Origin: Beroe ovata
Taxonomy: Eukaryota > Ctenophora > Nuda > Beroida > Beroidae
Length of the DNA stretch: 17,238 bases
Direction of reading: 5' to 3'
Assembly: GCA_946803715.1 (NCBI GenBank)
Contig: CAMPET010000220.1
Span: forward strand, 487-17,724
The position numbers and the translations under genes were made by a program. Positions within the stretch are counted from its first letter, which is position 1; each line of letters opens with the position of its first letter. This document shows positions 8,616 to 17,238 of this stretch, piece after piece. The notes under the pieces were generated by a model. That model saw only the letters and a program-made list of their open reading frames with translations, did no database searches and was not told the DNA's origin.

Positions 8616-11600
8616 ATGGTGGTGGAAAGCTGTATTCGAATCATTGCTCAGCATGGTTTACAAGGTATAAACCCCAAACTGTCTGTAAACTTAGCTACCT
8701 ATTCTTAGCAGACGTCTGTATACTATGCCCTATACCCTATACTGATTACTGGTCCTATACAGAGTATAGGGCTAGGATTATTCCCTGTTTCCAACACGAA
8801 AACTCTAATTCTCCTATTTCAGGACTCCCGTATACCCGACTCCTGGAGATTCTCACATTCAGTCCGGGGTGGGGCAGCAATGTTCCATGTCCCATCTTCC
8901 AAGATAAACTTTGGACACATCTGCTAGCGCGGGACACTGTGTGGTTCTATGTACCCCACTATGAACCACTTGAGAGTGAAACAGCTGTGCTCGAAAAACA
9001 GAGCAAGATGATGAACGTTGCCGATGGGAAGAAGTTGAGGGGTTATTGCTGCGGGTTTGAGAAGATGGAAAGGGTGAAAGTGACTGGGATGACTCATGAC
9101 GCTGCTGTGAAAAGGTGGGAACTGCGATTTGATTGCACTGAGTGTATGATTTCTTGTGAGCGCCTCCATTCCATCAACTCAATGAATACACCGACTAACA
9201 CACTCAGACACGTACGTTGCACAGACATACACAGACACGGAGACACACGAACAAAAACACAAACACACGCACAGAGACACACACGTACACAAATAATCAT
9301 ATTGTTTCCAGGTATCCTGATCTCCACATAACTACTGTACAAGATGTGAGGAACGAGCTTTATGCACGGGACACAAGCCATTACCTGCTCTCGGATCTGA
9401 ACACTAAACAGTATAGCGTCTATGAACTATTTAGGAGTGAGTTGGCTTATTACGCACAGACACAGACACACGCACAAACACGCAAACACGCAAAACACAC
9501 ACACACAAACACACTTCACTTTATTCAATCAGGAATGGGAAAACGTGGAGTCAGTACAAAGGACCTGTCTTATGCGTTCCAGTGCAAAGCTTCATCGGTT
9601 GCGTTTTATACTGATATGATTGAAAAGTTTGGAGCTCTAAAGATCGGTTTCACTGTTCAAGTTCCAAAAAGGCACTTCTTCAAGGGTCATTTCTTCTTTC
9701 ATCGCGACTATGCCAGTGAGTTATTTAATTGTCGCTTCTTACTAGTGTAACATCATAGTTCCATTCGATACCTATCCTCAATCATATTCATGTTATCGTG
9801 GATTCCTCCCAATTTCAGGATCAGTAGATGCGTTACCAGACATTCTGAATGGCGTCATTAAGGAGCTTGTTAAGGAGGATACCCCTATGTCAGCCGACAT
9901 GTTGAGGAAAAAGTTCAATCATGCAGTACCATCACTCAAATTGGTTTGTTTCATTCAATAGTCAATACCCAACAGATAGTTTAGTCGCTCCTATATAAGT
10001 ACTTAATACTTAACTTCTATCAACAATTCCTCATCTATACCAGTCGTTTATCATTTTGTCATTCTCAGTTTGAACTTTGCTCAGGTTGACTCGCTAGACG
10101 AGACATATGAGTTGGTGGAGTATTTCCTACTCAAGTTCTCAGTTATCGAGCTCACTGAGAACGGAGAGTACATTGCTCACAAAGGACTTTCCATATCGTC
10201 GGTGCAGAGGGACATTACCGAGGAGACAAATGATGCTGAATCCTGTTTCTATGGAAACGTGTTTATCGCTGGCGAGACCCTGGAGAGTCAAATCCTTCGT
10301 TTTATCGAGGGTAAGGGGCCTAAAGGAGCGTCTGGGGCCGATATATCCCAACACTTTGGGATGAATGATTTGGTTGTGCGTTCATTCATCAGAGCTTTTC
10401 ATGATATGGGTTACATCTCATCAAAGAGTACTGTGTCTCAGAAAACAAACCAATTCATTTATTCGATGAAGAAGTTTTCCAAATCTTTCGATGGAAAAGA
10501 AGAGCCGAAATCTGACGCTCCGAAGACCAATCACCTTCCCACAAATGTTGAACGACTTCACAAACTCATGGCTCTCCTGGATAGACACAGAATCCTGACT
10601 CGGTACGAAATTAGGACGTTTATGAAGGCAGAGGATGGTTACTCTATCCTCTGTGCAAAGACAATGAAAAAACTCCTAAACACGCTTTGCACCGAAAAGA
10701 AGTTGATGAGGCTGGTGTCGAAGGGAAGTGACGCAGAAGAAGGAGAATTCTCGGAGTTGTACCATTTGCCAGGGTGTACCAAGAGTGAGATTGCAGGCAA
10801 AGTGAAAATGATGAAGGACCTGGTTAAAGCTGAGATTGTTGAAGACAAGCTGCATGTTGGACCAATTCAGGCTTACCTCTCCAGCTTCAGAGATTTTCCA
10901 AATGAAATTCCCGAGGATTTTGTGTGTGAGGGAGATTTCACAACAGAAGGTGGGTATAAAGGACCCAAAGCCATTCTTATCCAGCAGGTACACTTCATAT
11001 TTTCAGTGTTGATTAACAGATGGCCGGTTTGTAATGTTCCTAGCTTTCTAATGGATCTCAGATCATGGTGGGAGTACGTGTTAACCCTGCCCCCAATTGC
11101 AGTGCAAGCTGATGGTTCATACGAAGTGGTTGATTTAGTGAACTACCTTCCTCTCAGCATCCTAAACTATGTTCTCAAGGGCTTCACATTTGGCAACCTT
11201 CAAAGTGTGATGAACCATAATGTATACTCGAAATACTGCATCGGACAGCTGCCCTCACATATGATCATTAAGTTCGGCAGGGATATCAATGTCTTTGTAA
11301 ATTGTATGGCAAAAATTGTTCAGTATTTCGATTATCTGGACTTGGTGGAGGTGAAGAACAAGTTTGACTTCCTCAGACGGAATGTCATCGGGTTCAGGTT
11401 TGCTCTCAGAAAAAATGGAATGTTACTGAATACAAAGTCTGCATTGGTCAACAAACGAAAGTTTAGAGGTTATAACATCAAACGAATACACAATCCCCAA
11501 AAAATCCTAGTTTTTGACCTTACAAACTACGTTGGGTATTCTCAGTTCTGGAATTCGGCCAAAGAGATTTGCCTTGCCAACCCCCAAGTTGAGTTTTGGG

Positions 11601-14212
11601 CCTATATGTGCAACGCTACAGAAGAGCCCAAGAGTCTCAGACAAGTGCTCAGAGAAAACGATATTCCATCCGAGGAGCAGGAAAGCTTCTACGAGAGTCC
11701 TGGGATAGCAGAGAGATTAAGTAGGCTATACTCGGAGTTGGGCCCGGGTGGTTTCAATATACGGTTGTGCTTCGAGAAGAAACGAAATTGGGGCAGTCAA
11801 CTTGTTTCATCAAATCTCAAAGCAGGAATGACGTTTAGAATTGATATCGCTATAAACAATATCAAGTCTCGCAAAGGTTATGGCGTCCAAGATAAGTCGG
11901 ATGATGACTCGAATTCTGATGATTATACTTCCTACACCCGATCAAGAAGCTTCAAAAAGATGCCTCAGCCGAAGGTGGAAAGCAAAATTCCGGTACCAGC
12001 TATCCCCAAACCTCCCCGTTCAAGGAAGAGGAAGAGGTTGACAAGCCTCACAAAAGTAACTTCGGGAGTGAAAGCTGCAAAGCGAGTAAAGAAGAAGTAT
12101 CGAGATGACTTCGACAAGAAGGCAATCTCTGCCAAGATTATCGAGCGTGTTCATTTCAGTCCAGAAGAAGACAACATTATTGTTATTTGGGCGGTTTGCC
12201 TTCGGGTTTTTGGACAGCCATACCACATCTATGAAGCGAGGGACCTTCTTCATAAATGCTGCCCTAAGAAAGCTGTTGACAAAACAGCTGAGAGTATCAA
12301 AAAACGAATGCATCTTCTCCTTGATAGGCCAGAGATTCAGTCTAAATTCACCGATTTGCAATTGAACGCTACTGCATATAGGAAGATGATGCTCAAGGGA
12401 GCATGTGATTCGAAAGTGTTGTTCAGTCACCGTGATGAATGGGCCGGTGTGGATTTTGAGGTCCGATCAATTCTACCCTCTTCTCTGGCTGAATTTCGGT
12501 CTAATAGTGAGGTTCTCGTTGCTACTGAGGAGGACCATCATCTACACGTGTTCTTATCACAAGGTCATCGCCACAAACGAGTGGAACGATTTAAAGATCG
12601 TAAGATTCAATCAATTTGGGATTTGTCAACCTTTGAGATGAATGATAGACACATTTACAGCCATGTAATTCTCTCGGTGAGCTCAAATGATTCAAATCAT
12701 AATGAAATTGCGTACAAAGTCCTGAAAAGCTTCAACGAAGAAGACATCACCAAAATATCCGAATATATGAAAAACAGTCGATGTATTCGGAAGAAGAAAA
12801 GGAGATTAGACGAGAATGGTAGGGTTTTGCAGCACACAAAGTTATCAATAAGTGGGGAAGTGGACCAGAGTCTCTATTACCCATATCCAGATGAGATTAT
12901 AACCCAGGTTGAGGCTACTGCCCCCAAATCTCTTGTTGAATTCCACTACAGCGAACTCAGCGCTCGTCATGTTCACACCCTATCACAATACTTCTACAAG
13001 GGTTTGTGTAAAATCATAATATCTGGTGCCATCGATCCGTTCATTGAACACAAGAAGTTCCATGTTGCGTTCAAAGATGTACCGTCAGAAGAGAGCCTGT
13101 ACGCTTATCTTCACACCAAGAAAAACACATTTGTTAGTGGATTCTCTTCGGTGGAGCAAGCAAAGTTATCCGGGTTTCAACTATCTGAGAAGCACATCTC
13201 CGGGAGAGCCAGTGTCAAGGTCAATCCTGTCAGTGAGGAGGAAAAGATTGAGGGAATGGAGGATCTTCTCGGAATCAAAGAAAACGCCTGGCCACTGCCC
13301 TTGAAAATATTCTTTGACCCTATTGACAAAGAACGATTGTTCTCGTGGAAGTTTGTCGATTTTGAAACCGGAACAGTCGGAGATAAAGTTAGTGTTGATT
13401 GTGATTTTCCATCTGCTGCAACAGAATTGAGTATAATGGAACTTTGTCTCGCTAACGGGAATATTTGTGTTGAGGAGCGCGATCTTCTCAAGCGATTTTC
13501 TCAATACTGTGTGGTTTTTAAGAGAGAGGAGTTAATGACCCATGGACAGATGCTGTTGGAGCTCGTATTTCGCTCAAAGGGAAACGGGGTCAAGTTGTCC
13601 CAACTGAAGAGCAACGTGATAGAGAATTCTCAGAGTAAATTAGCTGAGGGTCAATTCGACGAGTTATTGGATGTCTGTGTCAATCTTGAGATCCTTCTCA
13701 GAGTCGGGTTTACCGAGGAAATCGTTATCGCCAGGCACTTTGCAGCTGATTGGACTATATTGCCGGATAAAGAAATCCTGGCTGAAAATTTGGAAAGCTG
13801 CAACGTGAATCCCAAGCTCAGAGTGACAAAGGACCAAGTATTGGAAACGAGCTTTTCCAATTTCTTCCCCGTGTCAAGGAAGCCATGGAAAAAGATGAAC
13901 GCTGAGGTAAACTCTGTCCTTCTTGAAAAACTGGTGAAATCAATGGTAATGATGGTCTACTGCTATCCTGGCATGAGCAAAAAACTCATCGATAGTCGGT
14001 TTCATGTCCATCTATCGCCACTCGATGTCAAGGATGTTCTTGAGTGTTTGATCTCAGCAGAGGTTCTGAGAAGAGATTTCGATGTACCGGAGCCAGCGAC
14101 CCTCTTCTCATCTACTCTCCCTCAATTGGGCATGACACGTGAAATAACTTCGAGATCGACTTTTGTTGTGACAGAGGAGGGGTTGAATAATTTGGCTGGA
14201 TTTATGAAGTGA
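8616..14212 (+). CDS. GTF3C1: TFIIIC subunit 1 (TFIIIC220 / tau138 homologue)
   Basis: This is the largest TFIIIC subunit, which recognises the B box of tRNA genes for RNA polymerase III in the nucleus. Six coding exons join in phase: 8616-8664, 8823-9114, 9312-9436, 9533-9715, 9819-9943 and 10085-14212, giving 1633 aa (human about 2100). Collinear family words support this: GLQGLPYTRLLEIL at the N-terminus, THDAAVKRYPDLHITTVQ across exons 2-3, and MGKRGVSTKDLSYAF opening the B-block winged helix (residues 157-216). Further winged-helix segments lie at about 324-385 and 412-470, then YLPLSILNYVLKG near 612. A basic, nuclear-localisation-like patch spans about 899-933, followed by a SANT-like stretch from about 945. 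A final winged helix (about 1533-1590) matches the C-terminus of the human protein. All introns are GT-AG, and introns 2 and 3 are CA-rich. The last exon is one 4.1-kb block. EXOSC5 starts 263 bp downstream. Confidence 0.88.
8735..8771 (+). repeat. Perfect 9-bp hairpin in GTF3C1 intron 1
   Basis: CCCTATACT at 8735-8743 is the exact reverse complement of AGTATAGGG at 8763-8771, with a 19-nt loop. It sits about 50 nt upstream of the intron 1 acceptor at 8822. Related CCCTATA words repeat within the left arm. An effect on splicing is possible but not shown. Confidence 0.55.
9199..9292 (+). repeat. CA-rich tract inside GTF3C1 intron 2
   Basis: This degenerate CA tract contains ACACAGACAC and ACACACGCACAGAGACAC words. 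It occupies the middle and 3' half of intron 2 (9115-9311), ending about 20 nt before the TTGTTTCCAG acceptor. The intron donor is AAAAG|GTGGGAAC, nearly the same as the donor of the CA-rich EXOSC5 intron 1. Confidence 0.85.
9457..9515 (+). repeat. CA-rich tract inside GTF3C1 intron 3
   Basis: The tract (CAGACACAGACACACGCAC and similar words) fills most of the 96-bp intron 9437-9532, between a GTGAGT donor and a TTATTCAATCAG acceptor. It has the same orientation and word content as the tracts in GTF3C1 intron 2 and EXOSC5 intron 1. Confidence 0.85.
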
Positions 14213-14475
14213 GGTAGTTCTGACATTGTACTGTTGTAACTAGTTTTTGACTTATTGGAAATTTTAAGTGCGACGACGTGACAATAACACTATTTATTTT
14301 CCTATTTTCATTTTTCGGAATTAGAAGTTATTTATAGCATTCATTTATCATACGTATACCGGACACCCAAAAGTTTAATTGTTGTAGCTTTCAACATCAC
14401 CAGCATAACCCCATGAAAGATCGTTCTACCATTCTACTAATTAACCAAATTACTCAATTACTGATATTTTAGCTC

Positions 14476-15407
14476 ATGCTCGCTCCAGATGAGAACTCTA
14501 TTCGAGTTCGACCAATCAGCAGCGAGTTATCGATACTATCCAACTGTGATGGATCCGCCAGAGTAAAGCAAGGTGGGAACACAGACAAACGCACAGACAC
14601 ACACTCATACTCACATGCACACGCACATACACACATGCAATATGCGTACACGCAAAAACACACATACACAGACACACCTTCCCTCCCTAGGCAATTCCAG
14701 TGTGATGGTTGGTATTTGGGGTCCTGTGGATGTTAAACCGTTCAAAGAAGACCCTGAGAAGTGTGTGATTGAGACTTCGGTGAAGGCCCCAACCGGTCAC
14801 GGGACTCCCCAGGATACAATGTACGAGGAGGCTCTGCGACTGACATGTGAACAGATGATCATCATGACAGCCCACCCTCGAACCAGTATACAGGTGACGT
14901 GCAACTCTATGACGTCATTCGCTGATTCAATAACGGATGTGTCTGTATCTCCAATCATTGGAGTTAATGTTGCGGAGGTGCGATAGAAGTCTCAAGTCAA
15001 TCGGTTCATCTGTTTAGGAGCTATTCTCAAATGCTCAGTCTGATTGTCAAGGGAGTGACATTGAAATTTGGCTGTCCGAGTTTCTATTGGTCCTCTACTT
15101 ACGGTATTGTTGCCTATTTGAACGTGCACATAACATGAGGTTCAGAACGCACATTGCTGTAATGAGGACACAGCTATAGTGTGCACGTGTTACCATGACA
15201 ACAACATCAACATGTTGTTACCATGACAACAACAACATTTTCAGGTGATAGCACATATAGAGAGTGAGGATGGTGCGATACTGTGTGTCATGCAGAACGC
15301 CCTCTGTTTAGCACTCATGGATGCTGGTATTCCCATGAGGGGTATGTTTGCTGGTGTGTCATGTGTACAACTGGAGGATGGGGAGCTTGCGTGGGACCCA
15401 ACTGCAG
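14476..15407 (+). CDS. EXOSC5: Exosome complex component RRP46 (C-terminal end unresolved)
   Basis: RRP46 is an RNase PH-fold subunit of the six-member ring of the RNA exosome, which processes and degrades RNA in nucleus and cytoplasm. In animals the ring is catalytically inactive and RRP46 pairs with RRP43. Exons 14476-14572, 14691-14893 and 15245-15407 join in phase and give about 154 aa. Family words are NCDGSARVKQGNSSVMVGIWGPVDVK, split by intron 1 after KQ, then HPRTSIQVIAHIESEDGA across intron 2, and CLALMDAGIPMRGMFAGVSC. About 75 C-terminal residues of the usual 235 remain. After DPTA the same frame hits TGA at 15422-15424. A better-looking tail (GFRSNECDPQLLGRITRNL, stop at 15565-15567) lies in another frame. 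Intron 1 is CA-rich and intron 2 carries two X-box motifs. A TTTTAG acceptor-like site ends 3 nt before the ATG. Confidence 0.85.
14579..14675 (+). repeat. CA-rich tract inside EXOSC5 intron 1
   Basis: This CA-rich tract (ACACAGACAAACGCACAGAC and similar) makes up most of the 118-bp intron 14573-14690. The donor is CAAG|GTGGGAAC and the acceptor is CCCTCCCTAG. It is the third intron in this window filled with the same kind of sequence in the sense orientation. Confidence 0.85.
15189..15230 (+). promoter_or_regulatory. Two tandem RFX X-box motifs in EXOSC5 intron 2
   Basis: GTTACCATGACAAC occurs exactly at 15189-15202 and again at 15217-15230, 28 bp apart. Both copies match every position of the X-box consensus GTHNYYATRRNAAC, the site of RFX / DAF-19 factors that drive ciliary genes in animals. 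The second copy ends 15 nt before exon 3. They arose as a tandem duplication that also includes ACAACA sequence. Binding is inferred from the motif. Confidence 0.5.
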
Positions 15408-15433
15408 GTACGGGGATATTGTGAGGGGGCCAG

Positions 15434-15567
15434 GGGTCTTTGAATCGGCGGGGTGGGGTTGTGGGATGGCTGGATTTCGCTCCAATGAATGTGACCCTCA
15501 ATTATTGGGCCGAATCACCCGAAATTTACATACCGCTAATGTAAAGATGTTAGATCTGGTGTCGTGA
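15434..15567 (+). other. Possible EXOSC5 C-terminal coding segment in a shifted frame
   Basis: One frame here reads VFESAGWGCGMAGFRSN and continues to a TGA at 15565-15567. The part from GFRSNECDPQLL to VKMLDLVS has the spacing of the RRP46 C-terminal helix (Gly-aromatic-Ser, then leucines and alanine). It is not in frame with exon 3. A 26-nt GT-AG segment (15408-15433) would restore the frame, but it is shorter than normal animal introns and would remove a core strand. A missing base in the assembly is an alternative. The resemblance is weak. Confidence 0.3.
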
Positions 15568-16450
15568 AATCAGTTCACTGTTTCCACTGAACCTAACTGT
15601 CATGAGACACATGCATATCGGCCGCAGTGAATGGACACATGTATCACCTCATACTGTATGTGTTATCATATTGTAATGTTATACTGAAACGTGGCATGTG
15701 TACGGCGAAATAATATACACATGTTAGCGTAATTACTGGCAAGCCAATTAATCCGATTAATTAAATGCGAGATAAGATAATATAAAGAGAAGATAGGGCT
15801 CAGGATAGGAAATTCTTGTCACATTGTTGGCATTAGCCCACTATTTGATACTTGGCACAATTCAGTCATATGAATACTTATCACTTATGTTTGAATATCT
15901 TTCAGTACAAAATTAGTTTAGAAAGTGTTCACAAAGGGTCACATTATAGGTCTACCAGGGAGGTCAGTAGAGGGGTCACTGGGGGGCTGAAGAGAGGGTC
16001 ACCATNTTGCATTTACACCGTTGCTATGCGATTTAGGAGTTGCACGTGCGAATTAGATGCGCGCGTAAGGATACGTCCTCATTTCGTTGTTTCTTTGTTT
16101 CGAAACGTTTCAAATTTCAATATTGATGATCAATGATCATTACATCTACTGAGCATGGAATCACGCACAAACACACGCACGCACGATTCGTGGGTGCGAG
16201 AATATGACAGCAGCAAGACATGCAAGTTCTTTCGGCCAGATTGATACCTAAACTTCGTTATACTACTCAAGTGTACGCTTCGAAATCAAAGGAGAGAACT
16301 CAGAGATCAACACGCTTCCATCCGTCGGTATGTAGAACTACAAACCTTTTGACATTTAACCCTCACTCAACACGGTCAATGACAGTATCCGGCCTTTTTT
16401 GTTATGAAATCTTCTATGATACCATCCTCTGTAATCTTTTTGCACCACTT
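15568..16450. other. Intergenic, no supported gene
   Basis: The sequence downstream of EXOSC5 is AT-rich and carries no gene I can support. It includes an ambiguous base at 16006, a cluster of AGGTCA-like words at 15935-16002 and a short CA-rich patch at about 16161-16185. I found no convincing acceptor-plus-coding segment that would supply the missing EXOSC5 C-terminus. Confidence 0.5.
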
Positions 16451-16454
16451 TTTT

Positions 16455-16612
16455 TGACGTCATTTTTTTGCTTGGCACACTTTCACTCGACAACAGTTTC
16501 TCTTGACAACAGTTTCTCCTGATAACAGTCTCTCTCGACATCAGTCCCTCTTGACTGTGACAATTGACATCACTTTCGGTTGTCGCCACTCCTCCTGACA
16601 TCAACATCTCTC
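16455..16612. repeat. Degenerate ~16-bp minisatellite, block 1
   Basis: Head-to-tail units of about 14-17 bp follow YGACAACAGTTTCTCY, such as TCGACAACAGTTTCTCT, TGACAACAGTTTCTCC and TGATAACAGTCTCTC. The copies vary in both length and sequence, so the array is old or evolves with many indels. A related block follows at 16724-16863. Confidence 0.8.
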
Positions 16613-16664
16613 GAGCCCAACCCTAGCTGTACGCGACCGGGATGGGAGCCAAGACCCGTGACTC

Positions 16665-16711
16665 CCAAGTTCTAAGAGTACTGGATTATATAGTACTTCC
16701 ATTGAACTTGG
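16665..16711. repeat. Foldback sequence between the two minisatellite blocks
   Basis: CCAAGTTC at 16665-16672 pairs with GAACTTGG at 16704-16711, and AGTACT at 16677-16682 pairs with AGTACT at 16692-16697. The result is a nested imperfect hairpin with a 9-nt loop. It lies inside a ~110-bp segment (16613-16723) that lacks the minisatellite unit. Confidence 0.65.
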
Positions 16712-16723
16712 TGGAGCTTTCTA

Positions 16724-16863
16724 TGACACCATTACTCCTGACATAACTCTCTCTTGGCACTTTCCCGGACACAAATCTCCTCGACACAGTTTTTCTTGAC
16801 ACCACTTCTCCAGACACCACTCTTCTCGAGACAGTTTTTCTTTGACATGTACTTTCCATGACA
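16724..16863. repeat. Degenerate ~16-bp minisatellite, block 2
   Basis: Units such as TGACACCATTACTCC, TGACATAACTCTCTCT, TGACACCACTTCTCC and AGACACCACTCTTCT repeat head to tail. They share the TGACAYCASTYCTCY theme of block 1. The unit length (14-17 bp) is not a multiple of three, so the minus-strand frames reading through it are not credible proteins. Confidence 0.8.
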
Positions 16864-17238
16864 ATGAAATTTCCGCTCGCTTGCCCATTTATTTTTCATG
16901 CTCTGTTGGGGCATGTATCAATGAAATACGAAAAAATTTGCGAACGTTTATTTTGATCGTTAATCACCGTCGTACCTATTCACTATTCGTAGTGTGCCAC
17001 GCCCCATCGACGGGTTTTCTAGTCTATAATATAAAGGAAGAAGGCAGTTCAAGCGCGTGCGCAAATAACTCGACCAAATGGAGTTGGAGAGCCGGGATTT
17101 TTTGCAAGGTGGTAGAAAAACCGATTCCGCTGTCGAACATCATTTCGGATTTTTGAATTAGGCCTTAGATTTTTTGTAATCGGCGTCGGAAGTTGGAAAA
17201 ATTGCCGTTAAAAAGAACTTTGCAATATAGGATAGATT
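16864..17238. other. Window end, no supported gene
   Basis: No gene is supported. An ATG at about 17079 opens a 26-codon frame (MELESRDFLQGG, stop near 17157) with a weak GTGGTA donor-like site inside it. It could be the first exon of a gene beyond the window, but nothing recognisable is present. Confidence 0.35.

Noticed and set aside
9115-9331. Reading on through exon 2 of GTF3C1 into the CA tract
   Set aside because: The frame stays open but becomes low-complexity Thr/His/Arg. The AAG|GTGGGA donor at 9115 gives the correct phase and restores the conserved VKRYPDLHITTVQ segment.
10070-10084. Start of GTF3C1 at the long final open frame
   Set aside because: The frame begins at TTG, not ATG, and the five upstream exons join in phase to give the known N-terminal and B-block domains; a GCTCAG acceptor ends at 10084.
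15408-15433. 26-nt GT-AG intron in EXOSC5
   Set aside because: Restores a frame but is shorter than animal introns normally are, and the product would lack a core strand; kept only as a possibility in the findings.
16356-16914. Minus-strand frames rich in Lys, Cys and Glu over the minisatellite
   Set aside because: They are translations of a 14-17-bp degenerate repeat that does not keep frame.
1-17238. CRISPR array, operon promoters or other prokaryotic features
   Set aside because: Tandem repeats here have no spacers, and the genes are spliced and eukaryotic.
1-17238. tRNA genes or transposon-encoded proteins
   Set aside because: I looked for B-box (GGTTCGA) words with a paired A box, and for reverse transcriptase or transposase motifs, and saw none; GGTTCGA at about 6257 has no A box or cloverleaf around it.

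Overview
This window looks like nuclear DNA from an animal. Its genes have spliceosomal introns of about 100-350 bp with GT-AG ends, it carries many CA-rich simple repeats, and its genes point to a non-vertebrate metazoan: a sperm-flagellum CatSper accessory protein (EFCAB9-like), a gustatory-receptor-like 7TM protein, TFIIIC subunit 1 and exosome subunit RRP46. The proteins are divergent from the human ones as I recall them. I cannot name the species; an early-branching or other invertebrate animal is my inference. Two ambiguous bases (N at 2694 and 16006) lie in or near repeats.

Layout. 1-3150 is gene-poor and repeat-rich: a 16-bp palindrome, two adjacent tandem repeats at 1999-2160 and a CA tract at 2622-2712. 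Two short minus-strand segments (3373-3433 and 3151-3204) look like exons of an unidentified gene. Next come two minus-strand genes, each with one coding exon: EFCAB9-like (4399-3758) and an unidentified multipass membrane protein (5933-5163). The membrane protein is head-to-head with the plus-strand receptor gene (6337-7848). GTF3C1 follows on the plus strand: six coding exons at 8616-14212 that I assembled by splice phase, 1633 aa. EXOSC5 starts only 263 bp downstream at 14476, and its C-terminal end is unresolved. 15425-17238 has no supported gene. It holds a two-block minisatellite with a foldback sequence between the blocks.

How the genes relate. GTF3C1 (Pol III initiation on tRNA genes) and EXOSC5 (RNA exosome ring) are adjacent, same-strand RNA genes. 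EFCAB9 and the receptor belong to sperm Ca2+ signalling and chemosensation, with no demonstrated link between them. The points most worth checking are: a C-terminal CaaX-type Cys-Thr-Ile-Leu on the EFCAB9 homologue; 3' splice-site-like sequences 3-4 nt before the start codons of three genes, as expected under spliced-leader trans-splicing; three introns in two genes filled with CA-rich sequence in the same orientation; and two perfect RFX X-box motifs in EXOSC5 intron 2.
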